DNA of 64,000 nt from an uncultured Ignavibacteria bacterium (GCA_937974175.1 CALJIG010000120.1:62001-126000), one strand, 5' to 3'; shown: positions 1 through 9,291, counted from the first letter of the stretch. Numbers and translations: made by a program. The notes: generated by a model from the letters alone, not told the origin.

Positions 1-556
1 GAAGTGCTTTACCTATTTCTTTATTAGAGAGTCCGTCAGCAATAAGCTCAACTACCTGACGTTCGCGTTTAGTCATCTTTATTAGATGTTTAAGAGTGGG
101 ACTTTTAAAAGTACTGATTGCCCTCTCTATAATCTGATTAAAAAGTGTATCCGTCATATTAGGCGGCAGAACTTTTTTCCCGGAGGCTACATCATGGATT
201 GTTTTTAGAAACTCGTTCACCTTAGCATCTTTAAGTATAAATCCTGATGCGCCTGCTTTTACATAATCAATTATGTCGTCTTCGACGGGCATTAAATCCA
301 TTACTATGATTTTTACGTCCGTTGATTTGTGTCTGATGAGTTTTACTGCATGTAGACTGTTGCGGCTTCTTAGTCCCAGGTCAATTAATACAACGCTTGG
401 ATTAAGCTCTTCTATTTTTGAAAGTGATTTCTCTGTATCTCCGAATGAACCGACTACTTTCATATCGGGACGCTCATTTATCATTGAAGTTATTCCCTGC
501 CTCAGCAGACGGTTATCTTCGATGATCATTACATTAATTTTTGTTATCTGTTTCAT
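1..556 (-). CDS. NarL/LuxR-type response regulator (3' end outside window)
   Basis: Reading from the ATG at 556 towards the window edge gives a receiver domain (residues about 8-125) with the acidic pair E13-D14, the phospho-acceptor D59 in LIDLGLRS and the conserved lysine in FILKDA. A linker follows, then the start of a LuxR helix-turn-helix (MTKRERQVVELIADGL, NKEIG). The frame is open at base 1, so the last part of the recognition helix and the C-terminus are missing. It is closely similar to the protein at 1268-1978, including the MDLMP and KAGASGFILKDAKVNEF segments, so these are tandem paralogues. A cytoplasmic transcription factor phosphorylated by a histidine kinase is expected from the family; no kinase gene is in the window. 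No Shine-Dalgarno sequence is visible before the start. Confidence 0.9.
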   Translation of the reverse strand, partial: MKQITKINVMIIEDNRLLRQGITSMINERPDMKVVGSFGDTEKSLSKIEELNPSVVLIDLGLRSRNSLHAVKLIRHKSTDVKIIVMDLMPVEDDIIDYVKAGASGFILKDAKVNEFLKTIHDVASGKKVLPPNMTDTLFNQIIERAISTFKSPTLKHLIKMTKRERQVVELIADGLSNKEIGKAL

Positions 557-722
557 TTACATCAATTTCTTATAATTAATACATAGCAATACAGCTGATA
601 ATCCACCTGTATCAAACGCAATTTAACTCTTAAGGTTCCTTCTTTTATAAGGTCGTCAATCGCACAGCAAAGAGTAAGGGGATAAGAAGTCTTGTCCTGT
701 GATGCCGTTTTCTTCTTATAAC

Positions 723-1130
723 TTACAAATTTGAATGGAGTGCGACTTTTTGAAAAATATCGTGTACGTGATTTTTTAATTTGAAAGCAGATAAATGCAT
801 CACCCTGCTTATTTCTTTGTTCGACATACCTTCTGAAATGTGGCCGATTACTCTGCGTTCCAGTTTTGTCATCTTAACGGATTTTAATTCTTCTGATTTT
901 GATGTCAATGTTTCAGCGCTTTTTATATTTTTGTTTATTATAAATTCTTCTCTAAGGCAGGGAATTACCTCTTTTCCCGATGCTACAGAAGCTATGGTGT
1001 TTAAAAAATCTTCAACCTTACAGTCCTTAAGAATAAAGCCCATAGCGCCCGCTTCAATAAATTCACTAATTTTTTTTTCTATATACATAATATCGGCTAC
1101 TATAGTTTTATATCAGCTGAACATTGTCAC
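723..1130 (-). pseudogene. Decayed LuxR-type response regulator
   Basis: The open part (723-1088) encodes 121 residues matching the C-terminal half of the neighbouring response regulators: EAGAMGFILKD aligns with KAGASGFILKD, followed by MTKLERRVIGHISEGMSNKE and HVHDIFQKVALHS. The start at 1088 lies inside the receiver domain, so the acidic pocket and phospho-acceptor aspartate are missing. Homology continues upstream in the same frame past that ATG (IKTIVADIM matches IKIIVMDLM) until an in-frame TGA near 1133. Downstream, a TAA cuts the protein just after ALHSNL, where the paralogue continues with about 30 more residues. The DNA-binding helices are diverged. I read it as a degenerating middle copy of a three-gene tandem array; a short DNA-binding protein cannot be fully excluded. 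Confidence 0.75.
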
Positions 1131-1242
1131 TGGGGAACTGTTATTTTCATTACTTGTAAATTTTTTAACTTAGAAATATTTATTTCTACTAAATTAATCA
1201 GACTGAATTTATCGGGCAATTACCCTCCCGGCTGAAAAACGG

Positions 1243-1262
1243 ATTAGTCCAATAGGACTAAT
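1243..1262 (-). terminator. Hairpin just after the response-regulator stop codon
   Basis: ATTAGTCC (1243-1250) pairs with GGACTAAT (1255-1262) around an AATA loop. On the minus strand the stem is followed by CCG and five T. It lies five bases past the stop of the gene at 1268-1978, so it is a plausible intrinsic terminator. Confidence 0.55.
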
Positions 1263-1267
1263 AAAAT

Positions 1268-1978
1268 TCAAGAGTTGCTTTCTGAAGTCTTTGGGTTTGT
1301 TTCCTTAAATTCCTTGCTTGTATGCGCATAAGTTGCTATCTGCACTCTGGAGTGCAATGCCATTTTTTCAAGAATATTATGTACGTGGCTTTTTACAGTG
1401 AAGGGTGATAAGTGAAGCAGTTTTCCTATTTCTTTATTTGCAAGGCCGTCTGCGATAAGCTCTATCACTTGTCTTTCGCGTTTTGTCATTTTAACTGCCT
1501 GCTCAAGGTCTGATGTAGTTGTTCCGTTTACAGCTCTGTCTATTATCTGATTGAAGAGCGAACCTGTCATATGTGTGGGCATAACTTTTTCGCCTGCTGC
1601 AACTGAGTTTATTGTTTTGATGAACTCATTAACCTTTGCATCCTTCAGTATAAATCCCGATGCCCCTGCTTTTACAAAATCAAGAATATCGTTTTCTATC
1701 GGCATTAAATCCATTACGATTATTTTAATTTCGTCTGATCTTTGCTTGATAGATTTTACTACTCGAAGGCTGTTCTGGCTGCGGAGACCGAGGTCAATTA
1801 AAACTATATCGGGCTTCAGTTCAAAAATTTTTACAAGAGCATTTTCTCTTTCGCTGAATGCTCCGCTAACTTTTAAATCGGCCTGTTCGTTTATTAAGCT
1901 TGTTATTCCCTCACGAAGCAGCCGGTTGTCTTCAATTATTACAACGCTGATTTTTTTAATTTTTTTAGTTGCCTTCAT
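1268..1978 (-). CDS. NarL/LuxR-type response regulator
   Basis: A complete 236-residue two-domain regulator. The receiver domain spans about residues 10-130, with E16-D17, a phospho-acceptor aspartate in VLIDLGLRS (about residue 62) and the lysine in FILKDA. The LuxR-type DNA-binding domain covers about 163-225 (MTKRERQVIELIADGL, ANKEIGKLLHLSPFTVKSHV). The C-terminal tail is polar (KETNPKTSESNS). The gene heads a tandem array in which the next copy is decayed and the third runs off the window. There is no cognate kinase nearby, so the signal is unknown. Family knowledge: phosphorylation at the aspartate promotes dimerisation and promoter binding. Confidence 0.93.
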   Translation of the reverse strand: MKATKKIKKISVVIIEDNRLLREGITSLINEQADLKVSGAFSERENALVKIFELKPDIVLIDLGLRSQNSLRVVKSIKQRSDEIKIIVMDLMPIENDILDFVKAGASGFILKDAKVNEFIKTINSVAAGEKVMPTHMTGSLFNQIIDRAVNGTTTSDLEQAVKMTKRERQVIELIADGLANKEIGKLLHLSPFTVKSHVHNILEKMALHSRVQIATYAHTSKEFKETNPKTSESNS

Positions 1979-2123
1979 AAAACATCTTTCTTTATTTAAT
2001 ATTCACCTGGGGTCAATCGACTATTTACTCCAACAAAGAGAGCAGTAAGTATATTAATGTAGGTAAAATTACTGAGATTTGTAAGTGTATTGTAGATTTT
2101 AAAATCCCGCTCCCCTTAAAATG

Positions 2124-2159
2124 AAAGGGCTCTTTTTGCAGTAAGCAAGAAGAGCCTTT
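2124..2159 (-). terminator. Hairpin between small zinc-finger-like gene and regulator
   Basis: AAAGGGCTCTTTTTGC and GCAAGAAGAGCCTTT form a long stem with one bulged G. It sits downstream of the minus-strand gene at 2220-2453 and could terminate it. The T-tract on the minus side is broken (TTTCATTTT), so this is moderately supported. Confidence 0.45.
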
Positions 2160-2219
2160 AACTGAGGATTTAGAACGCAGCATTTACTTCGTGGACAGGC
2201 ATTAAAAAATATTGGGAAT

Positions 2220-2453
2220 TTAGAAAAATAACTTTGTATCAGTTGATCTATCTTTATTCATTTCATGAGAAATTTCTTTTGCTGTAAACGTATCCAGTTC
2301 AAGGCATTCGGGACAGATTTCATTTAACGGAATTGGTTTCGTAGATATCATATACTCTATATGCTCAGAATTCGGGTAACCTGTACAGTCCTTTCTGCTA
2401 TGCCATACTTCCTGCAATGTATTCCGTGCGTAAGTTCCATATATCTTATTCAT
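2220..2453 (-). CDS. Small protein with HxnC...CxxC zinc-finger-like pattern
   Basis: A 77-residue protein with no signal peptide or membrane segment. The visible pattern is WHSRKDC about residues 17-23, then ICPEC about residues 46-50, an H/C plus CxxC arrangement reminiscent of small zinc-binding modules that carry a histidine-cysteine pair followed by CxxC. The C-terminus is charged and probably disordered. I do not recognise a named family. The gene stands alone between a response regulator and asnA, all on the same strand but separated by hairpins. The zinc-binding role is inference from cysteine spacing only. Confidence 0.55.
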   Translation of the reverse strand: MNKIYGTYARNTLQEVWHSRKDCTGYPNSEHIEYMISTKPIPLNEICPECLELDTFTAKEISHEMNKDRSTDTKLFF

Positions 2454-2625
2454 GGCGAGAACGATAAAATTTTTTATGAAAGGAAAAAAAATCTTTCATA
2501 ATGGGATTTGTGGTTAATTAAACATATGTAAATAAGTGCAGCAGTTCAATTAACCAATAGATTGAAAAAGGAATTAATCCGAATGGATTACTTTCTCCCG
2601 GAAGGAATTATTTTTTGATAAAAAA

Positions 2626-2646
2626 AAGGCGGCTCGTCGCCGCCTT
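2626..2646 (-). terminator. Intrinsic terminator of asnA
   Basis: AAGGCGGC (2626-2633) and GCCGCCTT (2639-2646) form a GC-rich eight-base-pair stem with a five-base loop. On the minus strand it is followed by seven T, the classic Rho-independent layout, 46 bases after the asnA stop codon. Confidence 0.9.
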
Positions 2647-2692
2647 AATGATTGCGTTAATCACGCTTTGTGTTACGTTACAATAGAGCTCT

Positions 2693-3838
2693 CTATTCGA
2701 GTACAAAAATATTTTTTTCTTTGCAGATATCTTTCAATACCTTCGGCCATACCGTTACACTTACTTCTCCTAAGTGAGCTTTCTTCAGCAGATGCATAAC
2801 TGTTCTTGATTGTCCTATTCCTCCGCCAATGCTCAATGGAATTTCATTGTTCATTATCATCTTATGATAAGGGAAGTTTAAGAAATCAAGCTGGTCAGTC
2901 ATTTCAAGCTGCAGCTTTAGTGTTTCAGGATTTACTCTGATACCCATCGAAGATAATTCATGTCTTCTTTGTGTTACAGGGTTCCATACAAGTATATCAC
3001 CGTTAAGTCCGTGCATTGGTCTTCCGTCTTTCGAGACTGTTTCAGTTACCCAGTCATCATAGTCTGCTGCTCTTAGTTCATGGGGATACCCGTCTTTTAG
3101 TGTCCAGCCTATTCCGTAAATAAATACTGCCGGATATTTCTGGAGTATGGCTGTTTCTCTTTGTTTTCTCGGGAGATGAGGATACATATCGAGCAAATCT
3201 TCTGCATGAATAAATACTAAATCTTCAGGAAGGTTTGGATACTTATCGGTTTTAAGCTGAGGAAATTTTTCCTGTATATACATCTCCGCTACTTTTATTA
3301 CGCGCCAGATCTTTTTTACAGTATCGGTAAGATAGTCGAGAGTCCTGTCTTCCGGTTTAATTGCTTTTTCCCAGTCCCATTGGTCTACATAAGCGCTATG
3401 GTCGTGGTCTAAGAAGTAATCTTTTCTTACTGCCCGCATATCGGTAATGATGCCTTCGCCGGGCTGCATATCAAATTCTTTTAATGAATATCTTTTCCAT
3501 TTAGTGGCTGCCTGCACAACTTGCGCATTCACGGGGTTCTTGTTGTAATCGTTATTGATGTGAAACTCTATCGGAGTTCTTGAGCCGTCTCTATCCAGAT
3601 TATCATTGAAGCCGCTTTCGTCATCGACGATTAATGGCACTTCAACCTTCATTAGATTTAATTCTTTTGAAAGTCCGTCTTCGATAAATCTTTTTAATTC
3701 AGTTATTGCAAGTTGAGTTTCTCTTGGGGTGAGGAGTGAATTGTAGTTGTTTGGCAGAACGTTCTTTAGTTCATCGTAGTTTCCTATTCCCGGTCCTGCT
3801 AAGTCTTTTTTCTTAAGGTCAATTGGTTTGGTTTCCAT
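2693..3838 (-). CDS. asnA: Aspartate-ammonia ligase (asparagine synthetase A)
   Basis: Makes asparagine from aspartate, ammonia and ATP (AMP-forming) in the cytoplasm. The 381-residue product carries the class II aminoacyl-tRNA-synthetase-like fold signatures of AsnA: LIVDDESGFNDNLDG-type segment about residue 70, TPIEFH about 88, the HSAYVDQWDWEK block about 147-158, and the ATP-binding SIGGGIGQSRTVM stretch about 337-349. It is about 50 residues longer than the E. coli enzyme (330), mostly at the N-terminus. The ATG at 3838 is preceded by AAAGGAGAG, a convincing ribosome-binding site that fixes the start. It is a single-gene unit with a strong terminator. Confidence 0.96.
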   Translation of the reverse strand: METKPIDLKKKDLAGPGIGNYDELKNVLPNNYNSLLTPRETQLAITELKRFIEDGLSKELNLMKVEVPLIVDDESGFNDNLDRDGSRTPIEFHINNDYNKNPVNAQVVQAATKWKRYSLKEFDMQPGEGIITDMRAVRKDYFLDHDHSAYVDQWDWEKAIKPEDRTLDYLTDTVKKIWRVIKVAEMYIQEKFPQLKTDKYPNLPEDLVFIHAEDLLDMYPHLPRKQRETAILQKYPAVFIYGIGWTLKDGYPHELRAADYDDWVTETVSKDGRPMHGLNGDILVWNPVTQRRHELSSMGIRVNPETLKLQLEMTDQLDFLNFPYHKMIMNNEIPLSIGGGIGQSRTVMHLLKKAHLGEVSVTVWPKVLKDICKEKNIFVLE

Positions 3839-3985
3839 AACATACTCTCCTTTAAATAAATAAAGAACATATGATTTTTACCCAAACCTGATATAAAATT
3901 ACTTTAATGAAGTAAGTGATGTAAGTCAAAAAAGAAGTGCAGTATTGTATTATTGACCTATAATGGTTTATATACCTTAAAAAGA

Positions 3986-4017
3986 AACAGGTTTTCTGAT
4001 TCGTCAGAAAACCTGTT
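3986..4017 (-). terminator. Intrinsic terminator with TTCG loop
   Basis: AACAGGTTTTCTGA (3986-3999) and TCAGAAAACCTGTT (4004-4017) pair perfectly over 14 bases around a TTCG loop. The minus strand continues TTTCTTTTT. It lies nine bases past the stop codon of the gene at 4026-4448. Confidence 0.9.
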
Positions 4018-4025
4018 CACAATAA

Positions 4026-4448
4026 TTATTTATTTTTCCATCCTGACCAGACAGGGATTCCTTTATTGTCTCTTAATTTTAAAAGCTGGCCTGATTTATT
4101 TACTTCTTTCGCTATTATAATTTGACTTCCTTCATACATTACTTTAGAGCCTGTAAGTGTTACATTATCATTCGTATTTATCTGTACAGTCTGTTCTTCA
4201 ATGTACCAGCCCGGACCGAGATGAACTGCTATATCGCCGCTTCCGGTTTTGATAATCAAATGAACACCGTATGAATTGCTATTATCTGAATAAACTTTAT
4301 CTATGACGGTAACTTGTCCGGAAATTGTTTCTACCGTATTTACATCATAGAGATTATTGTATTTGCTTCCCCATCCCTGCTGTGAAAAAAGGCTGGAAGA
4401 AAAAAACAAAAACAACATTGCGAGTGGAATAAACAATTTAGATCTCAT
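4026..4448 (-). CDS. Exported small OB-fold-like protein
   Basis: A 140-residue protein with an N-terminal signal peptide (hydrophobic residues 6-18, cleavage probably after SLFSQ). The mature part is all-beta in character, with ISGQVTVIDKV, AVHLGPGWYIEEQ, DNVTLTGSKVMYEG and a C-terminal LKLRDNKGIPVWSGW. The GPGWY...VTGS...LRD..G.PVWSGW pattern matches periplasmic proteins often labelled DNA-binding or OB-fold (BOF-like). I recognise the pattern but no experimentally defined function. A ribosome-binding site AAAGGAG lies eight bases before the ATG. It is monocistronic, followed by a perfect terminator. Confidence 0.75.
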   Translation of the reverse strand: MRSKLFIPLAMLFLFFSSSLFSQQGWGSKYNNLYDVNTVETISGQVTVIDKVYSDNSNSYGVHLIIKTGSGDIAVHLGPGWYIEEQTVQINTNDNVTLTGSKVMYEGSQIIIAKEVNKSGQLLKLRDNKGIPVWSGWKNK

Positions 4449-4591
4449 AATGGTCTCCTTTAATTTTAATTCTTGCTGAAAGTTATTTTTTTTTTACTTA
4501 CCTATACATACCAAACCCAATAAAAACGTAATTCAATCAGAGTTGTCTTGTAAGTCAAAAAGAGGTGTTGTACGCGGGTGTTTATAGATAA

Positions 4592-4619
4592 AAAGCCCTG
4601 CAAAAATAAGCAGGGCTTT
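4592..4619 (-). terminator. Intrinsic terminator of the large T9SS cargo gene
   Basis: AAAGCCCTGC (4592-4601) and GCAGGGCTTT (4610-4619) form a perfect ten-base-pair stem with an eight-base A-rich loop. It is 22 bases downstream of the stop codon of the gene at 4642-7230. Confidence 0.88.
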
Positions 4620-4641
4620 AAAGTATAAGTGAAGATAAAAT

Positions 4642-7230
4642 TTATTTTACCAGCATCATTTTTTTCGTTTCCGTAAATGATGGAGTCGTCAGCTTATAAA
4701 AATAAACACCGCTGGAAAATTCAGTTCCGTCAAAGCTTGCAGTATAAATACCGTTATTAACTTCTCTATCGATAAGTGTTGAGACCTCTCTTCCGTTAAT
4801 ATCATATATACTAAGTTTTACAAACTCTTTTCTTGGAATATTAAATTTAATCGTTGTGACAGGGTTAAAAGGATTCGGATAATTTTGATTTAACTCATAT
4901 TGTTTCAGAATTTCTGCAGAGTTGGATACCGAAATAACTTTTGCATTTAATTTTCTTTTGAAAATTCCTCTGCCGTAAGTAGAAATTAAGACATAATCTT
5001 CGCCCTGTGCCGAATCAATCAATTTTATCTCAGATACAACTATACCTTTAGGAAGTCCTTCGTTCCACGGATACCAGTTTTGCCCGCTGTTAGTAGTAAT
5101 GAAGCAGCCCCAGCCTTGTGTTCCGACTATCATTTTGTTCGTATCGGAGTAATCAAGCTGCACATCTGTCAGAGGATAACTTGATAACCCTGTACCGGAA
5201 ACATTTCTCCATACAGGAGTTAAAAAATTCTGTATAGGCATTCTGTAAACTTTATTTGTTGAATCTGTTGCTCCGCGGGTAATAGCAGAAACTAAAAATG
5301 CAGGTTTTACTTTTTGTATCACTTTGTTTCCAATATTTGGGGAGATGTCGAACCATACCTGGTTTAACCCCATATAAACTTTCCCTGTATTGCTTGTAGT
5401 AGAATCAGTTGTTGAAAAAAATACCTGGTCAGTCAGCGGCATTACGTCAAAGCCGTTATCAATGAAGCCTGTTGTAGTAGTTGGCGCATTTAAATTTGTC
5501 CAGTTTGCTCCGTTGTTCGCCGACCTGTAAACTTTTTTGCAGATGTTGATATAAATTTTCAGGTCATTTGCATTTCTTGAGGAGCGGATCTGGTTGTACC
5601 ACTGTCCGCATCCGTTTGTAATGTTTCCTGTAATCACTTGCCAATTTATTCCCGCATTAGTAGTGAACAGCGGTTGAAACGGTAAGTTGTTTACAGGGTC
5701 TGTGATTACTCCAAGAGTTGCATAGTAGTAATTCGGATTCGTAGGATGTATTGCTACACCTGAGCCGTCACCGCTTACCGTCATATTCCAGGTTACGCCG
5801 CCGTTATTTGTCATTACTATTCCATTATGTTCAAGCCCGGCAGCTAAAAATCCATTAGAGCCTTCACTATAGTCAAAATAAGTAACTTCGGCAATCGGGA
5901 ATGAATTTACATTTGTGTTAAATGTAACGCCGGCATCATATGAAACTGCAAGTCCTCCGTCATTTACCATATACAAGTCTGTTCCGTTTTCTTTCCATTC
6001 GAATGACTGAATATCAGCATGTACATAGGGATTTCCTCTTCCGGGACTTACAACAGAATCCCATGTAGTTCCTCCGTTAGTAGAGCGAATCAAAAAAACT
6101 CCGCCAGCTAAAACAATATTTGGATTTGCTGGAGATACAGTAATGGCATTTGCATGGAATCCCTGACCGTTTAAAATATCGAAATTTGGCGGAGTATTTA
6201 ATCTCGTCCAAAAATCTCCTCCGTTTATTGTTTTATAAACTCCCTGTAAATTCGAAGCATTGTTTGAAATCAAAGCGTACAATGTATTCGGCTGTGAGTT
6301 ACATAATGCGAGAGTCGTGTTTCCTAAATTTCCCACAGGTAGTCCGGAGTTTGTTCCGGCTGGAATCCACGTGTCACCGGAATTTGTTGATTTGTAAATA
6401 TTTCTTGAGTTGAAATTGCTCCACGTTGCAGCGTATAATATAGTCGGATCTAATGGATTAATAACAAGGTCAGAAACTATAGGCGCAAAGCCAATGCTCG
6501 ATTTGCTCCACGTAGTTCCTCCGTTTGTAGTTCTTAAATAATTATTTAAATTACCTGAGCCTGTTATATGCACTATTTCAGGATAAAGAGGATTGTAAAG
6601 AACTTTTGATACTGCGGTCAGGTTGCTTGAATTATTTGCAGGTAAAATATTAGTCCAGTTCACTCCTTTATTCGTAGTTTTAAAAACCCCTGTTCCGGAC
6701 TTGCCGTTGTTCACCCAGATTTCACCTGTACCTGCATATATTTCATCCGGATTCAGAAAGTTTGAAGCAAATGCACCGATAATCTGTGAAGTCATTCCGT
6801 CAGATAAACACACAGGCTCTCCTATGAGAAACTGTTCCCACAGCCCTCCGTTGGCGCTGCCTATTCTGAAAAACGCTTGATTGGTTAATTCCACATCAAG
6901 CATCTTTCCGGAAAATTTCGAATTTTGCGCCTGTGTTGTTCTGTTAAAGAATCCTTTTGGACCCATGGAAATCCATGGGTCACTTGCATTATCAAGTTGT
7001 GAATTTTTTGGAGTGTTTTCATACGCCTGCCAAAGCGCTGCTGTTTCTTCCACTGAAAGCTTTACAAAGGCAGGATTATCTTTTTTCTCGCCTTCTTCTT
7101 TTTGTCCTGACCTTTTTCGTATTTCGTCTATAGATTTGTTTTCATTTAGCTCTGTGCTTTTATTTTTTTCGATATTAAAAATGAAAACTACTATTATCAG
7201 AACTGCAAGTATTGAGATGAAGCTTTTCAT
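4642..7230 (-). CDS. Secreted sortilin/BNR-like beta-propeller with T9SS sorting domain
   Basis: An 862-residue exported protein. The N-terminus has a hydrophobic segment (about 3-20) acting as signal peptide or anchor. The body is made of repeated blades with TTNGGxxW, TTNKGVNW and STNSGDTW motifs, typical of WD40/YVTN or VPS10/sortilin-like propellers with Asp-box-like turns. The last about 80 residues form a type A T9SS C-terminal domain, starting ELNQNYPNPFNPVTTI and ending TETKKMMLVK. Family knowledge: such domains direct export across the outer membrane and attachment to the surface. The binding target of the propeller is unknown. It lies 41 bases downstream of another T9SS cargo gene on the same strand. 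Confidence 0.9.
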   Translation of the reverse strand: MKSFISILAVLIIVVFIFNIEKNKSTELNENKSIDEIRKRSGQKEEGEKKDNPAFVKLSVEETAALWQAYENTPKNSQLDNASDPWISMGPKGFFNRTTQAQNSKFSGKMLDVELTNQAFFRIGSANGGLWEQFLIGEPVCLSDGMTSQIIGAFASNFLNPDEIYAGTGEIWVNNGKSGTGVFKTTNKGVNWTNILPANNSSNLTAVSKVLYNPLYPEIVHITGSGNLNNYLRTTNGGTTWSKSSIGFAPIVSDLVINPLDPTILYAATWSNFNSRNIYKSTNSGDTWIPAGTNSGLPVGNLGNTTLALCNSQPNTLYALISNNASNLQGVYKTINGGDFWTRLNTPPNFDILNGQGFHANAITVSPANPNIVLAGGVFLIRSTNGGTTWDSVVSPGRGNPYVHADIQSFEWKENGTDLYMVNDGGLAVSYDAGVTFNTNVNSFPIAEVTYFDYSEGSNGFLAAGLEHNGIVMTNNGGVTWNMTVSGDGSGVAIHPTNPNYYYATLGVITDPVNNLPFQPLFTTNAGINWQVITGNITNGCGQWYNQIRSSRNANDLKIYINICKKVYRSANNGANWTNLNAPTTTTGFIDNGFDVMPLTDQVFFSTTDSTTSNTGKVYMGLNQVWFDISPNIGNKVIQKVKPAFLVSAITRGATDSTNKVYRMPIQNFLTPVWRNVSGTGLSSYPLTDVQLDYSDTNKMIVGTQGWGCFITTNSGQNWYPWNEGLPKGIVVSEIKLIDSAQGEDYVLISTYGRGIFKRKLNAKVISVSNSAEILKQYELNQNYPNPFNPVTTIKFNIPRKEFVKLSIYDINGREVSTLIDREVNNGIYTASFDGTEFSSGVYFYKLTTPSFTETKKMMLVK

Positions 7231-7271
7231 TATTTAAAATATATTTTTAAGAAAGATTAATTTTTTTTCTT

Positions 7272-9101
7272 TTACTTTACCAATATCATCTTTTTCGTAT
7301 CAGTGAAACCGTTTGCTTCCAACCTGTAATAATAAACTCCGCTCGGAAGATTTATTGCATTAAATTCTATTGAATGATTTCCGGCTGTCTGCATTTCGTT
7401 TACTAAATTTCCTATCTCCTTGCCAAGTACATCAAATATTTTTACTGAGACATTGCTTTGTACAGGCAGCGAATAATTTATTATAGTAGAAGGATTAAAC
7501 GGATTCGGATAATTTTGCGATAAGCTATAACTCTCAGCTATTGAACTTGTTGAGCCGACATTTGTAAACGTGCCTCCGCAGCCGCCTGTAACATAAGAGC
7601 CGTTGCCTGCAAATCCTCCCCATATAACTAGACATGAATCATTGTTTACATTTCTGAATCCTGCATCAGGATAGCCGTATATATTGGTACCGGTCAGGTT
7701 ATTCGGATTTGCCTGAATAAGTGCGCCGAAGCTTCCTGTGTTAAAAGTGCGTGTATAAATTTTACTTTCATTCGGACCTAAACGATTGCTGAATGCAAAC
7801 AGATAAGAACCGTTAGACCTTTGTCTTGCAGCAACAGAAACTCCCATCGTAGTATCAGTGGTTGAACTAAGATAGTTATTACTGAATAGCGGAGCGCCTG
7901 TGGTAATATCCGCAGAGTAAAAATAGTAAGGGTCCCAGTCACCGCCTCCAAAAAGTCTACGGGTTAAAACAACTGCCGAGTTATTTGAAAATCCGGTTGC
8001 AGCCATTCGTGGACTTTCTTTCAGATAAGGGGAATCTGCAGTAAAAAATAATGCCGGCGTTGTTGTCCCATAATCCGTGCTTTTTGAAAAATATAGATTT
8101 GCTCCATTGCCGAACACTCCAATTACTCCTCTTACAATAGTAACAGTATATAACTGGTCAACATCTGCCGATGTATTTACAAATGCAATATCTGACTCAA
8201 ACTTTGCCGAATCCGGCGCAGCACCTGCAACGTAATAAGCATATTGCCCTGCTATAGCATCTTCAAATCCCGCTATGAGAGGCATCTCGACTGAGAACGG
8301 CTGCTCAATTCTGTACAATTTTGACTTTAATCTTCGTGTGCCTGAAACAAGTGAATCAAGTGTAAGTGTGTAGTAGACGTAAGCATTTGTAGTATAACGC
8401 GCATTATCGCTGGTAATTCTTCCGTTGATATAACTATTCGTTCCTATCCCTCCGAAAAGACCTCTTACATTAAACATATTTCCGTCCTGTCTTACGCGAA
8501 CAATTGCCGATGACTTTACTGTACCTCCGGAGGTCGTGAAATCCATACACACAAAAGCATAAGACGAATCACCTTTTGAAACTGCTTCCACATCAAGTCC
8601 GTTATAAGCAATTTTCATTCCTTCTGCAAAGTTGAGTATCTGTGTAAATGATAATCCGTTATTTGTTGACCTGTAAACTTTCAGTGTATCTGTGTTAACT
8701 ACTCCTCCCCATACGCCGATAGCTGCAAATATATATCCGCTTACTATCTCTCTTGAAATTGAGTTAGCAACAATTACAGCATCCGTTATTCTTGTTATAT
8801 TTAATACTTCAAGATTATTCGAATTGCCGGATTCAATTTTTCCCGGCTTGGAATTAAACGGAGATGAATTTATTATCTGAGGCTTTGTAAGCTCATGCAG
8901 TTGTGCTTCCCAATATCTTTGTGAAGCTAAATCACTGCTTACTCTGGCAGTTTTTATATTTTTTACGATTTCAGAAACCGCCGGATTTGGAACCGGGCTG
9001 CTTATTATTTCTGAATAAGAATTACCTGCCTGCTTATCGGTTTGGGAGAAAACCGGCAATGAAGCAAGTACGAATAAAATAAGTGCGGTTATTTTTTTCA
9101 T
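7272..9101 (-). CDS. Secreted protein with T9SS type A sorting domain
   Basis: A 609-residue exported protein with a clear signal peptide (hydrophobic 5-16, then LPVFSQ). The central region (about 95-500) is rich in aromatic and glycine residues and beta-strand-like segments such as VYRSTNNGLSFTQI and YFSKSTDYGTTTP, resembling BNR or exo-sialidase-like propellers but without a family I can name. The C-terminal about 80 residues are a T9SS sorting domain beginning SLSQNYPNPFNPSTI and ending FTDTKKMILVK. It follows a 61-codon gene by four bases and precedes a second cargo gene, so the three may be cotranscribed. Confidence 0.88.
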   Translation of the reverse strand: MKKITALILFVLASLPVFSQTDKQAGNSYSEIISSPVPNPAVSEIVKNIKTARVSSDLASQRYWEAQLHELTKPQIINSSPFNSKPGKIESGNSNNLEVLNITRITDAVIVANSISREIVSGYIFAAIGVWGGVVNTDTLKVYRSTNNGLSFTQILNFAEGMKIAYNGLDVEAVSKGDSSYAFVCMDFTTSGGTVKSSAIVRVRQDGNMFNVRGLFGGIGTNSYINGRITSDNARYTTNAYVYYTLTLDSLVSGTRRLKSKLYRIEQPFSVEMPLIAGFEDAIAGQYAYYVAGAAPDSAKFESDIAFVNTSADVDQLYTVTIVRGVIGVFGNGANLYFSKSTDYGTTTPALFFTADSPYLKESPRMAATGFSNNSAVVLTRRLFGGGDWDPYYFYSADITTGAPLFSNNYLSSTTDTTMGVSVAARQRSNGSYLFAFSNRLGPNESKIYTRTFNTGSFGALIQANPNNLTGTNIYGYPDAGFRNVNNDSCLVIWGGFAGNGSYVTGGCGGTFTNVGSTSSIAESYSLSQNYPNPFNPSTIINYSLPVQSNVSVKIFDVLGKEIGNLVNEMQTAGNHSIEFNAINLPSGVYYYRLEANGFTDTKKMILVK

Positions 9102-9105
9102 AATA

Positions 9106-9291
9106 TTATAAATTAGTAATTAAAATTTTTGATTTATCTTTTAGCTCGCTGTGCTCTTTCAGAAAAAAGCTGCAGGCTGCTGCTATAGCCTTATCAGAGT
9201 CTGCATTCAAAAGCTTTTGTATTTTTGCTATTTGCTTTTGTGTCTGCGGAAATAATCTGTATCCGCGGGCTCTCTTTTTTTGTTTTTTCAT
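9106..9291 (-). CDS. Small basic protein, possible ribbon-helix-helix fold
   Basis: I chose the ATG at 9291 (61 residues) over a start 78 bases upstream because the extra part is cysteine-rich and unlike the rest. The protein begins with a run of lysines and arginines, then a short strand-like segment (RGYRLFPQT) and two helix-like segments (QKQIAKIQKLL and DKAIAAACSFFLKEH). That order resembles a ribbon-helix-helix DNA-binding fold, but similarity is weak. It lies four bases upstream of the T9SS cargo gene at 7272-9101 and may regulate or merely accompany it. The ATG is preceded by CCCAAA, as is the start at 12457. Confidence 0.5.
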   Translation of the reverse strand: MKKQKKRARGYRLFPQTQKQIAKIQKLLNADSDKAIAAACSFFLKEHSELKDKSKILITNL

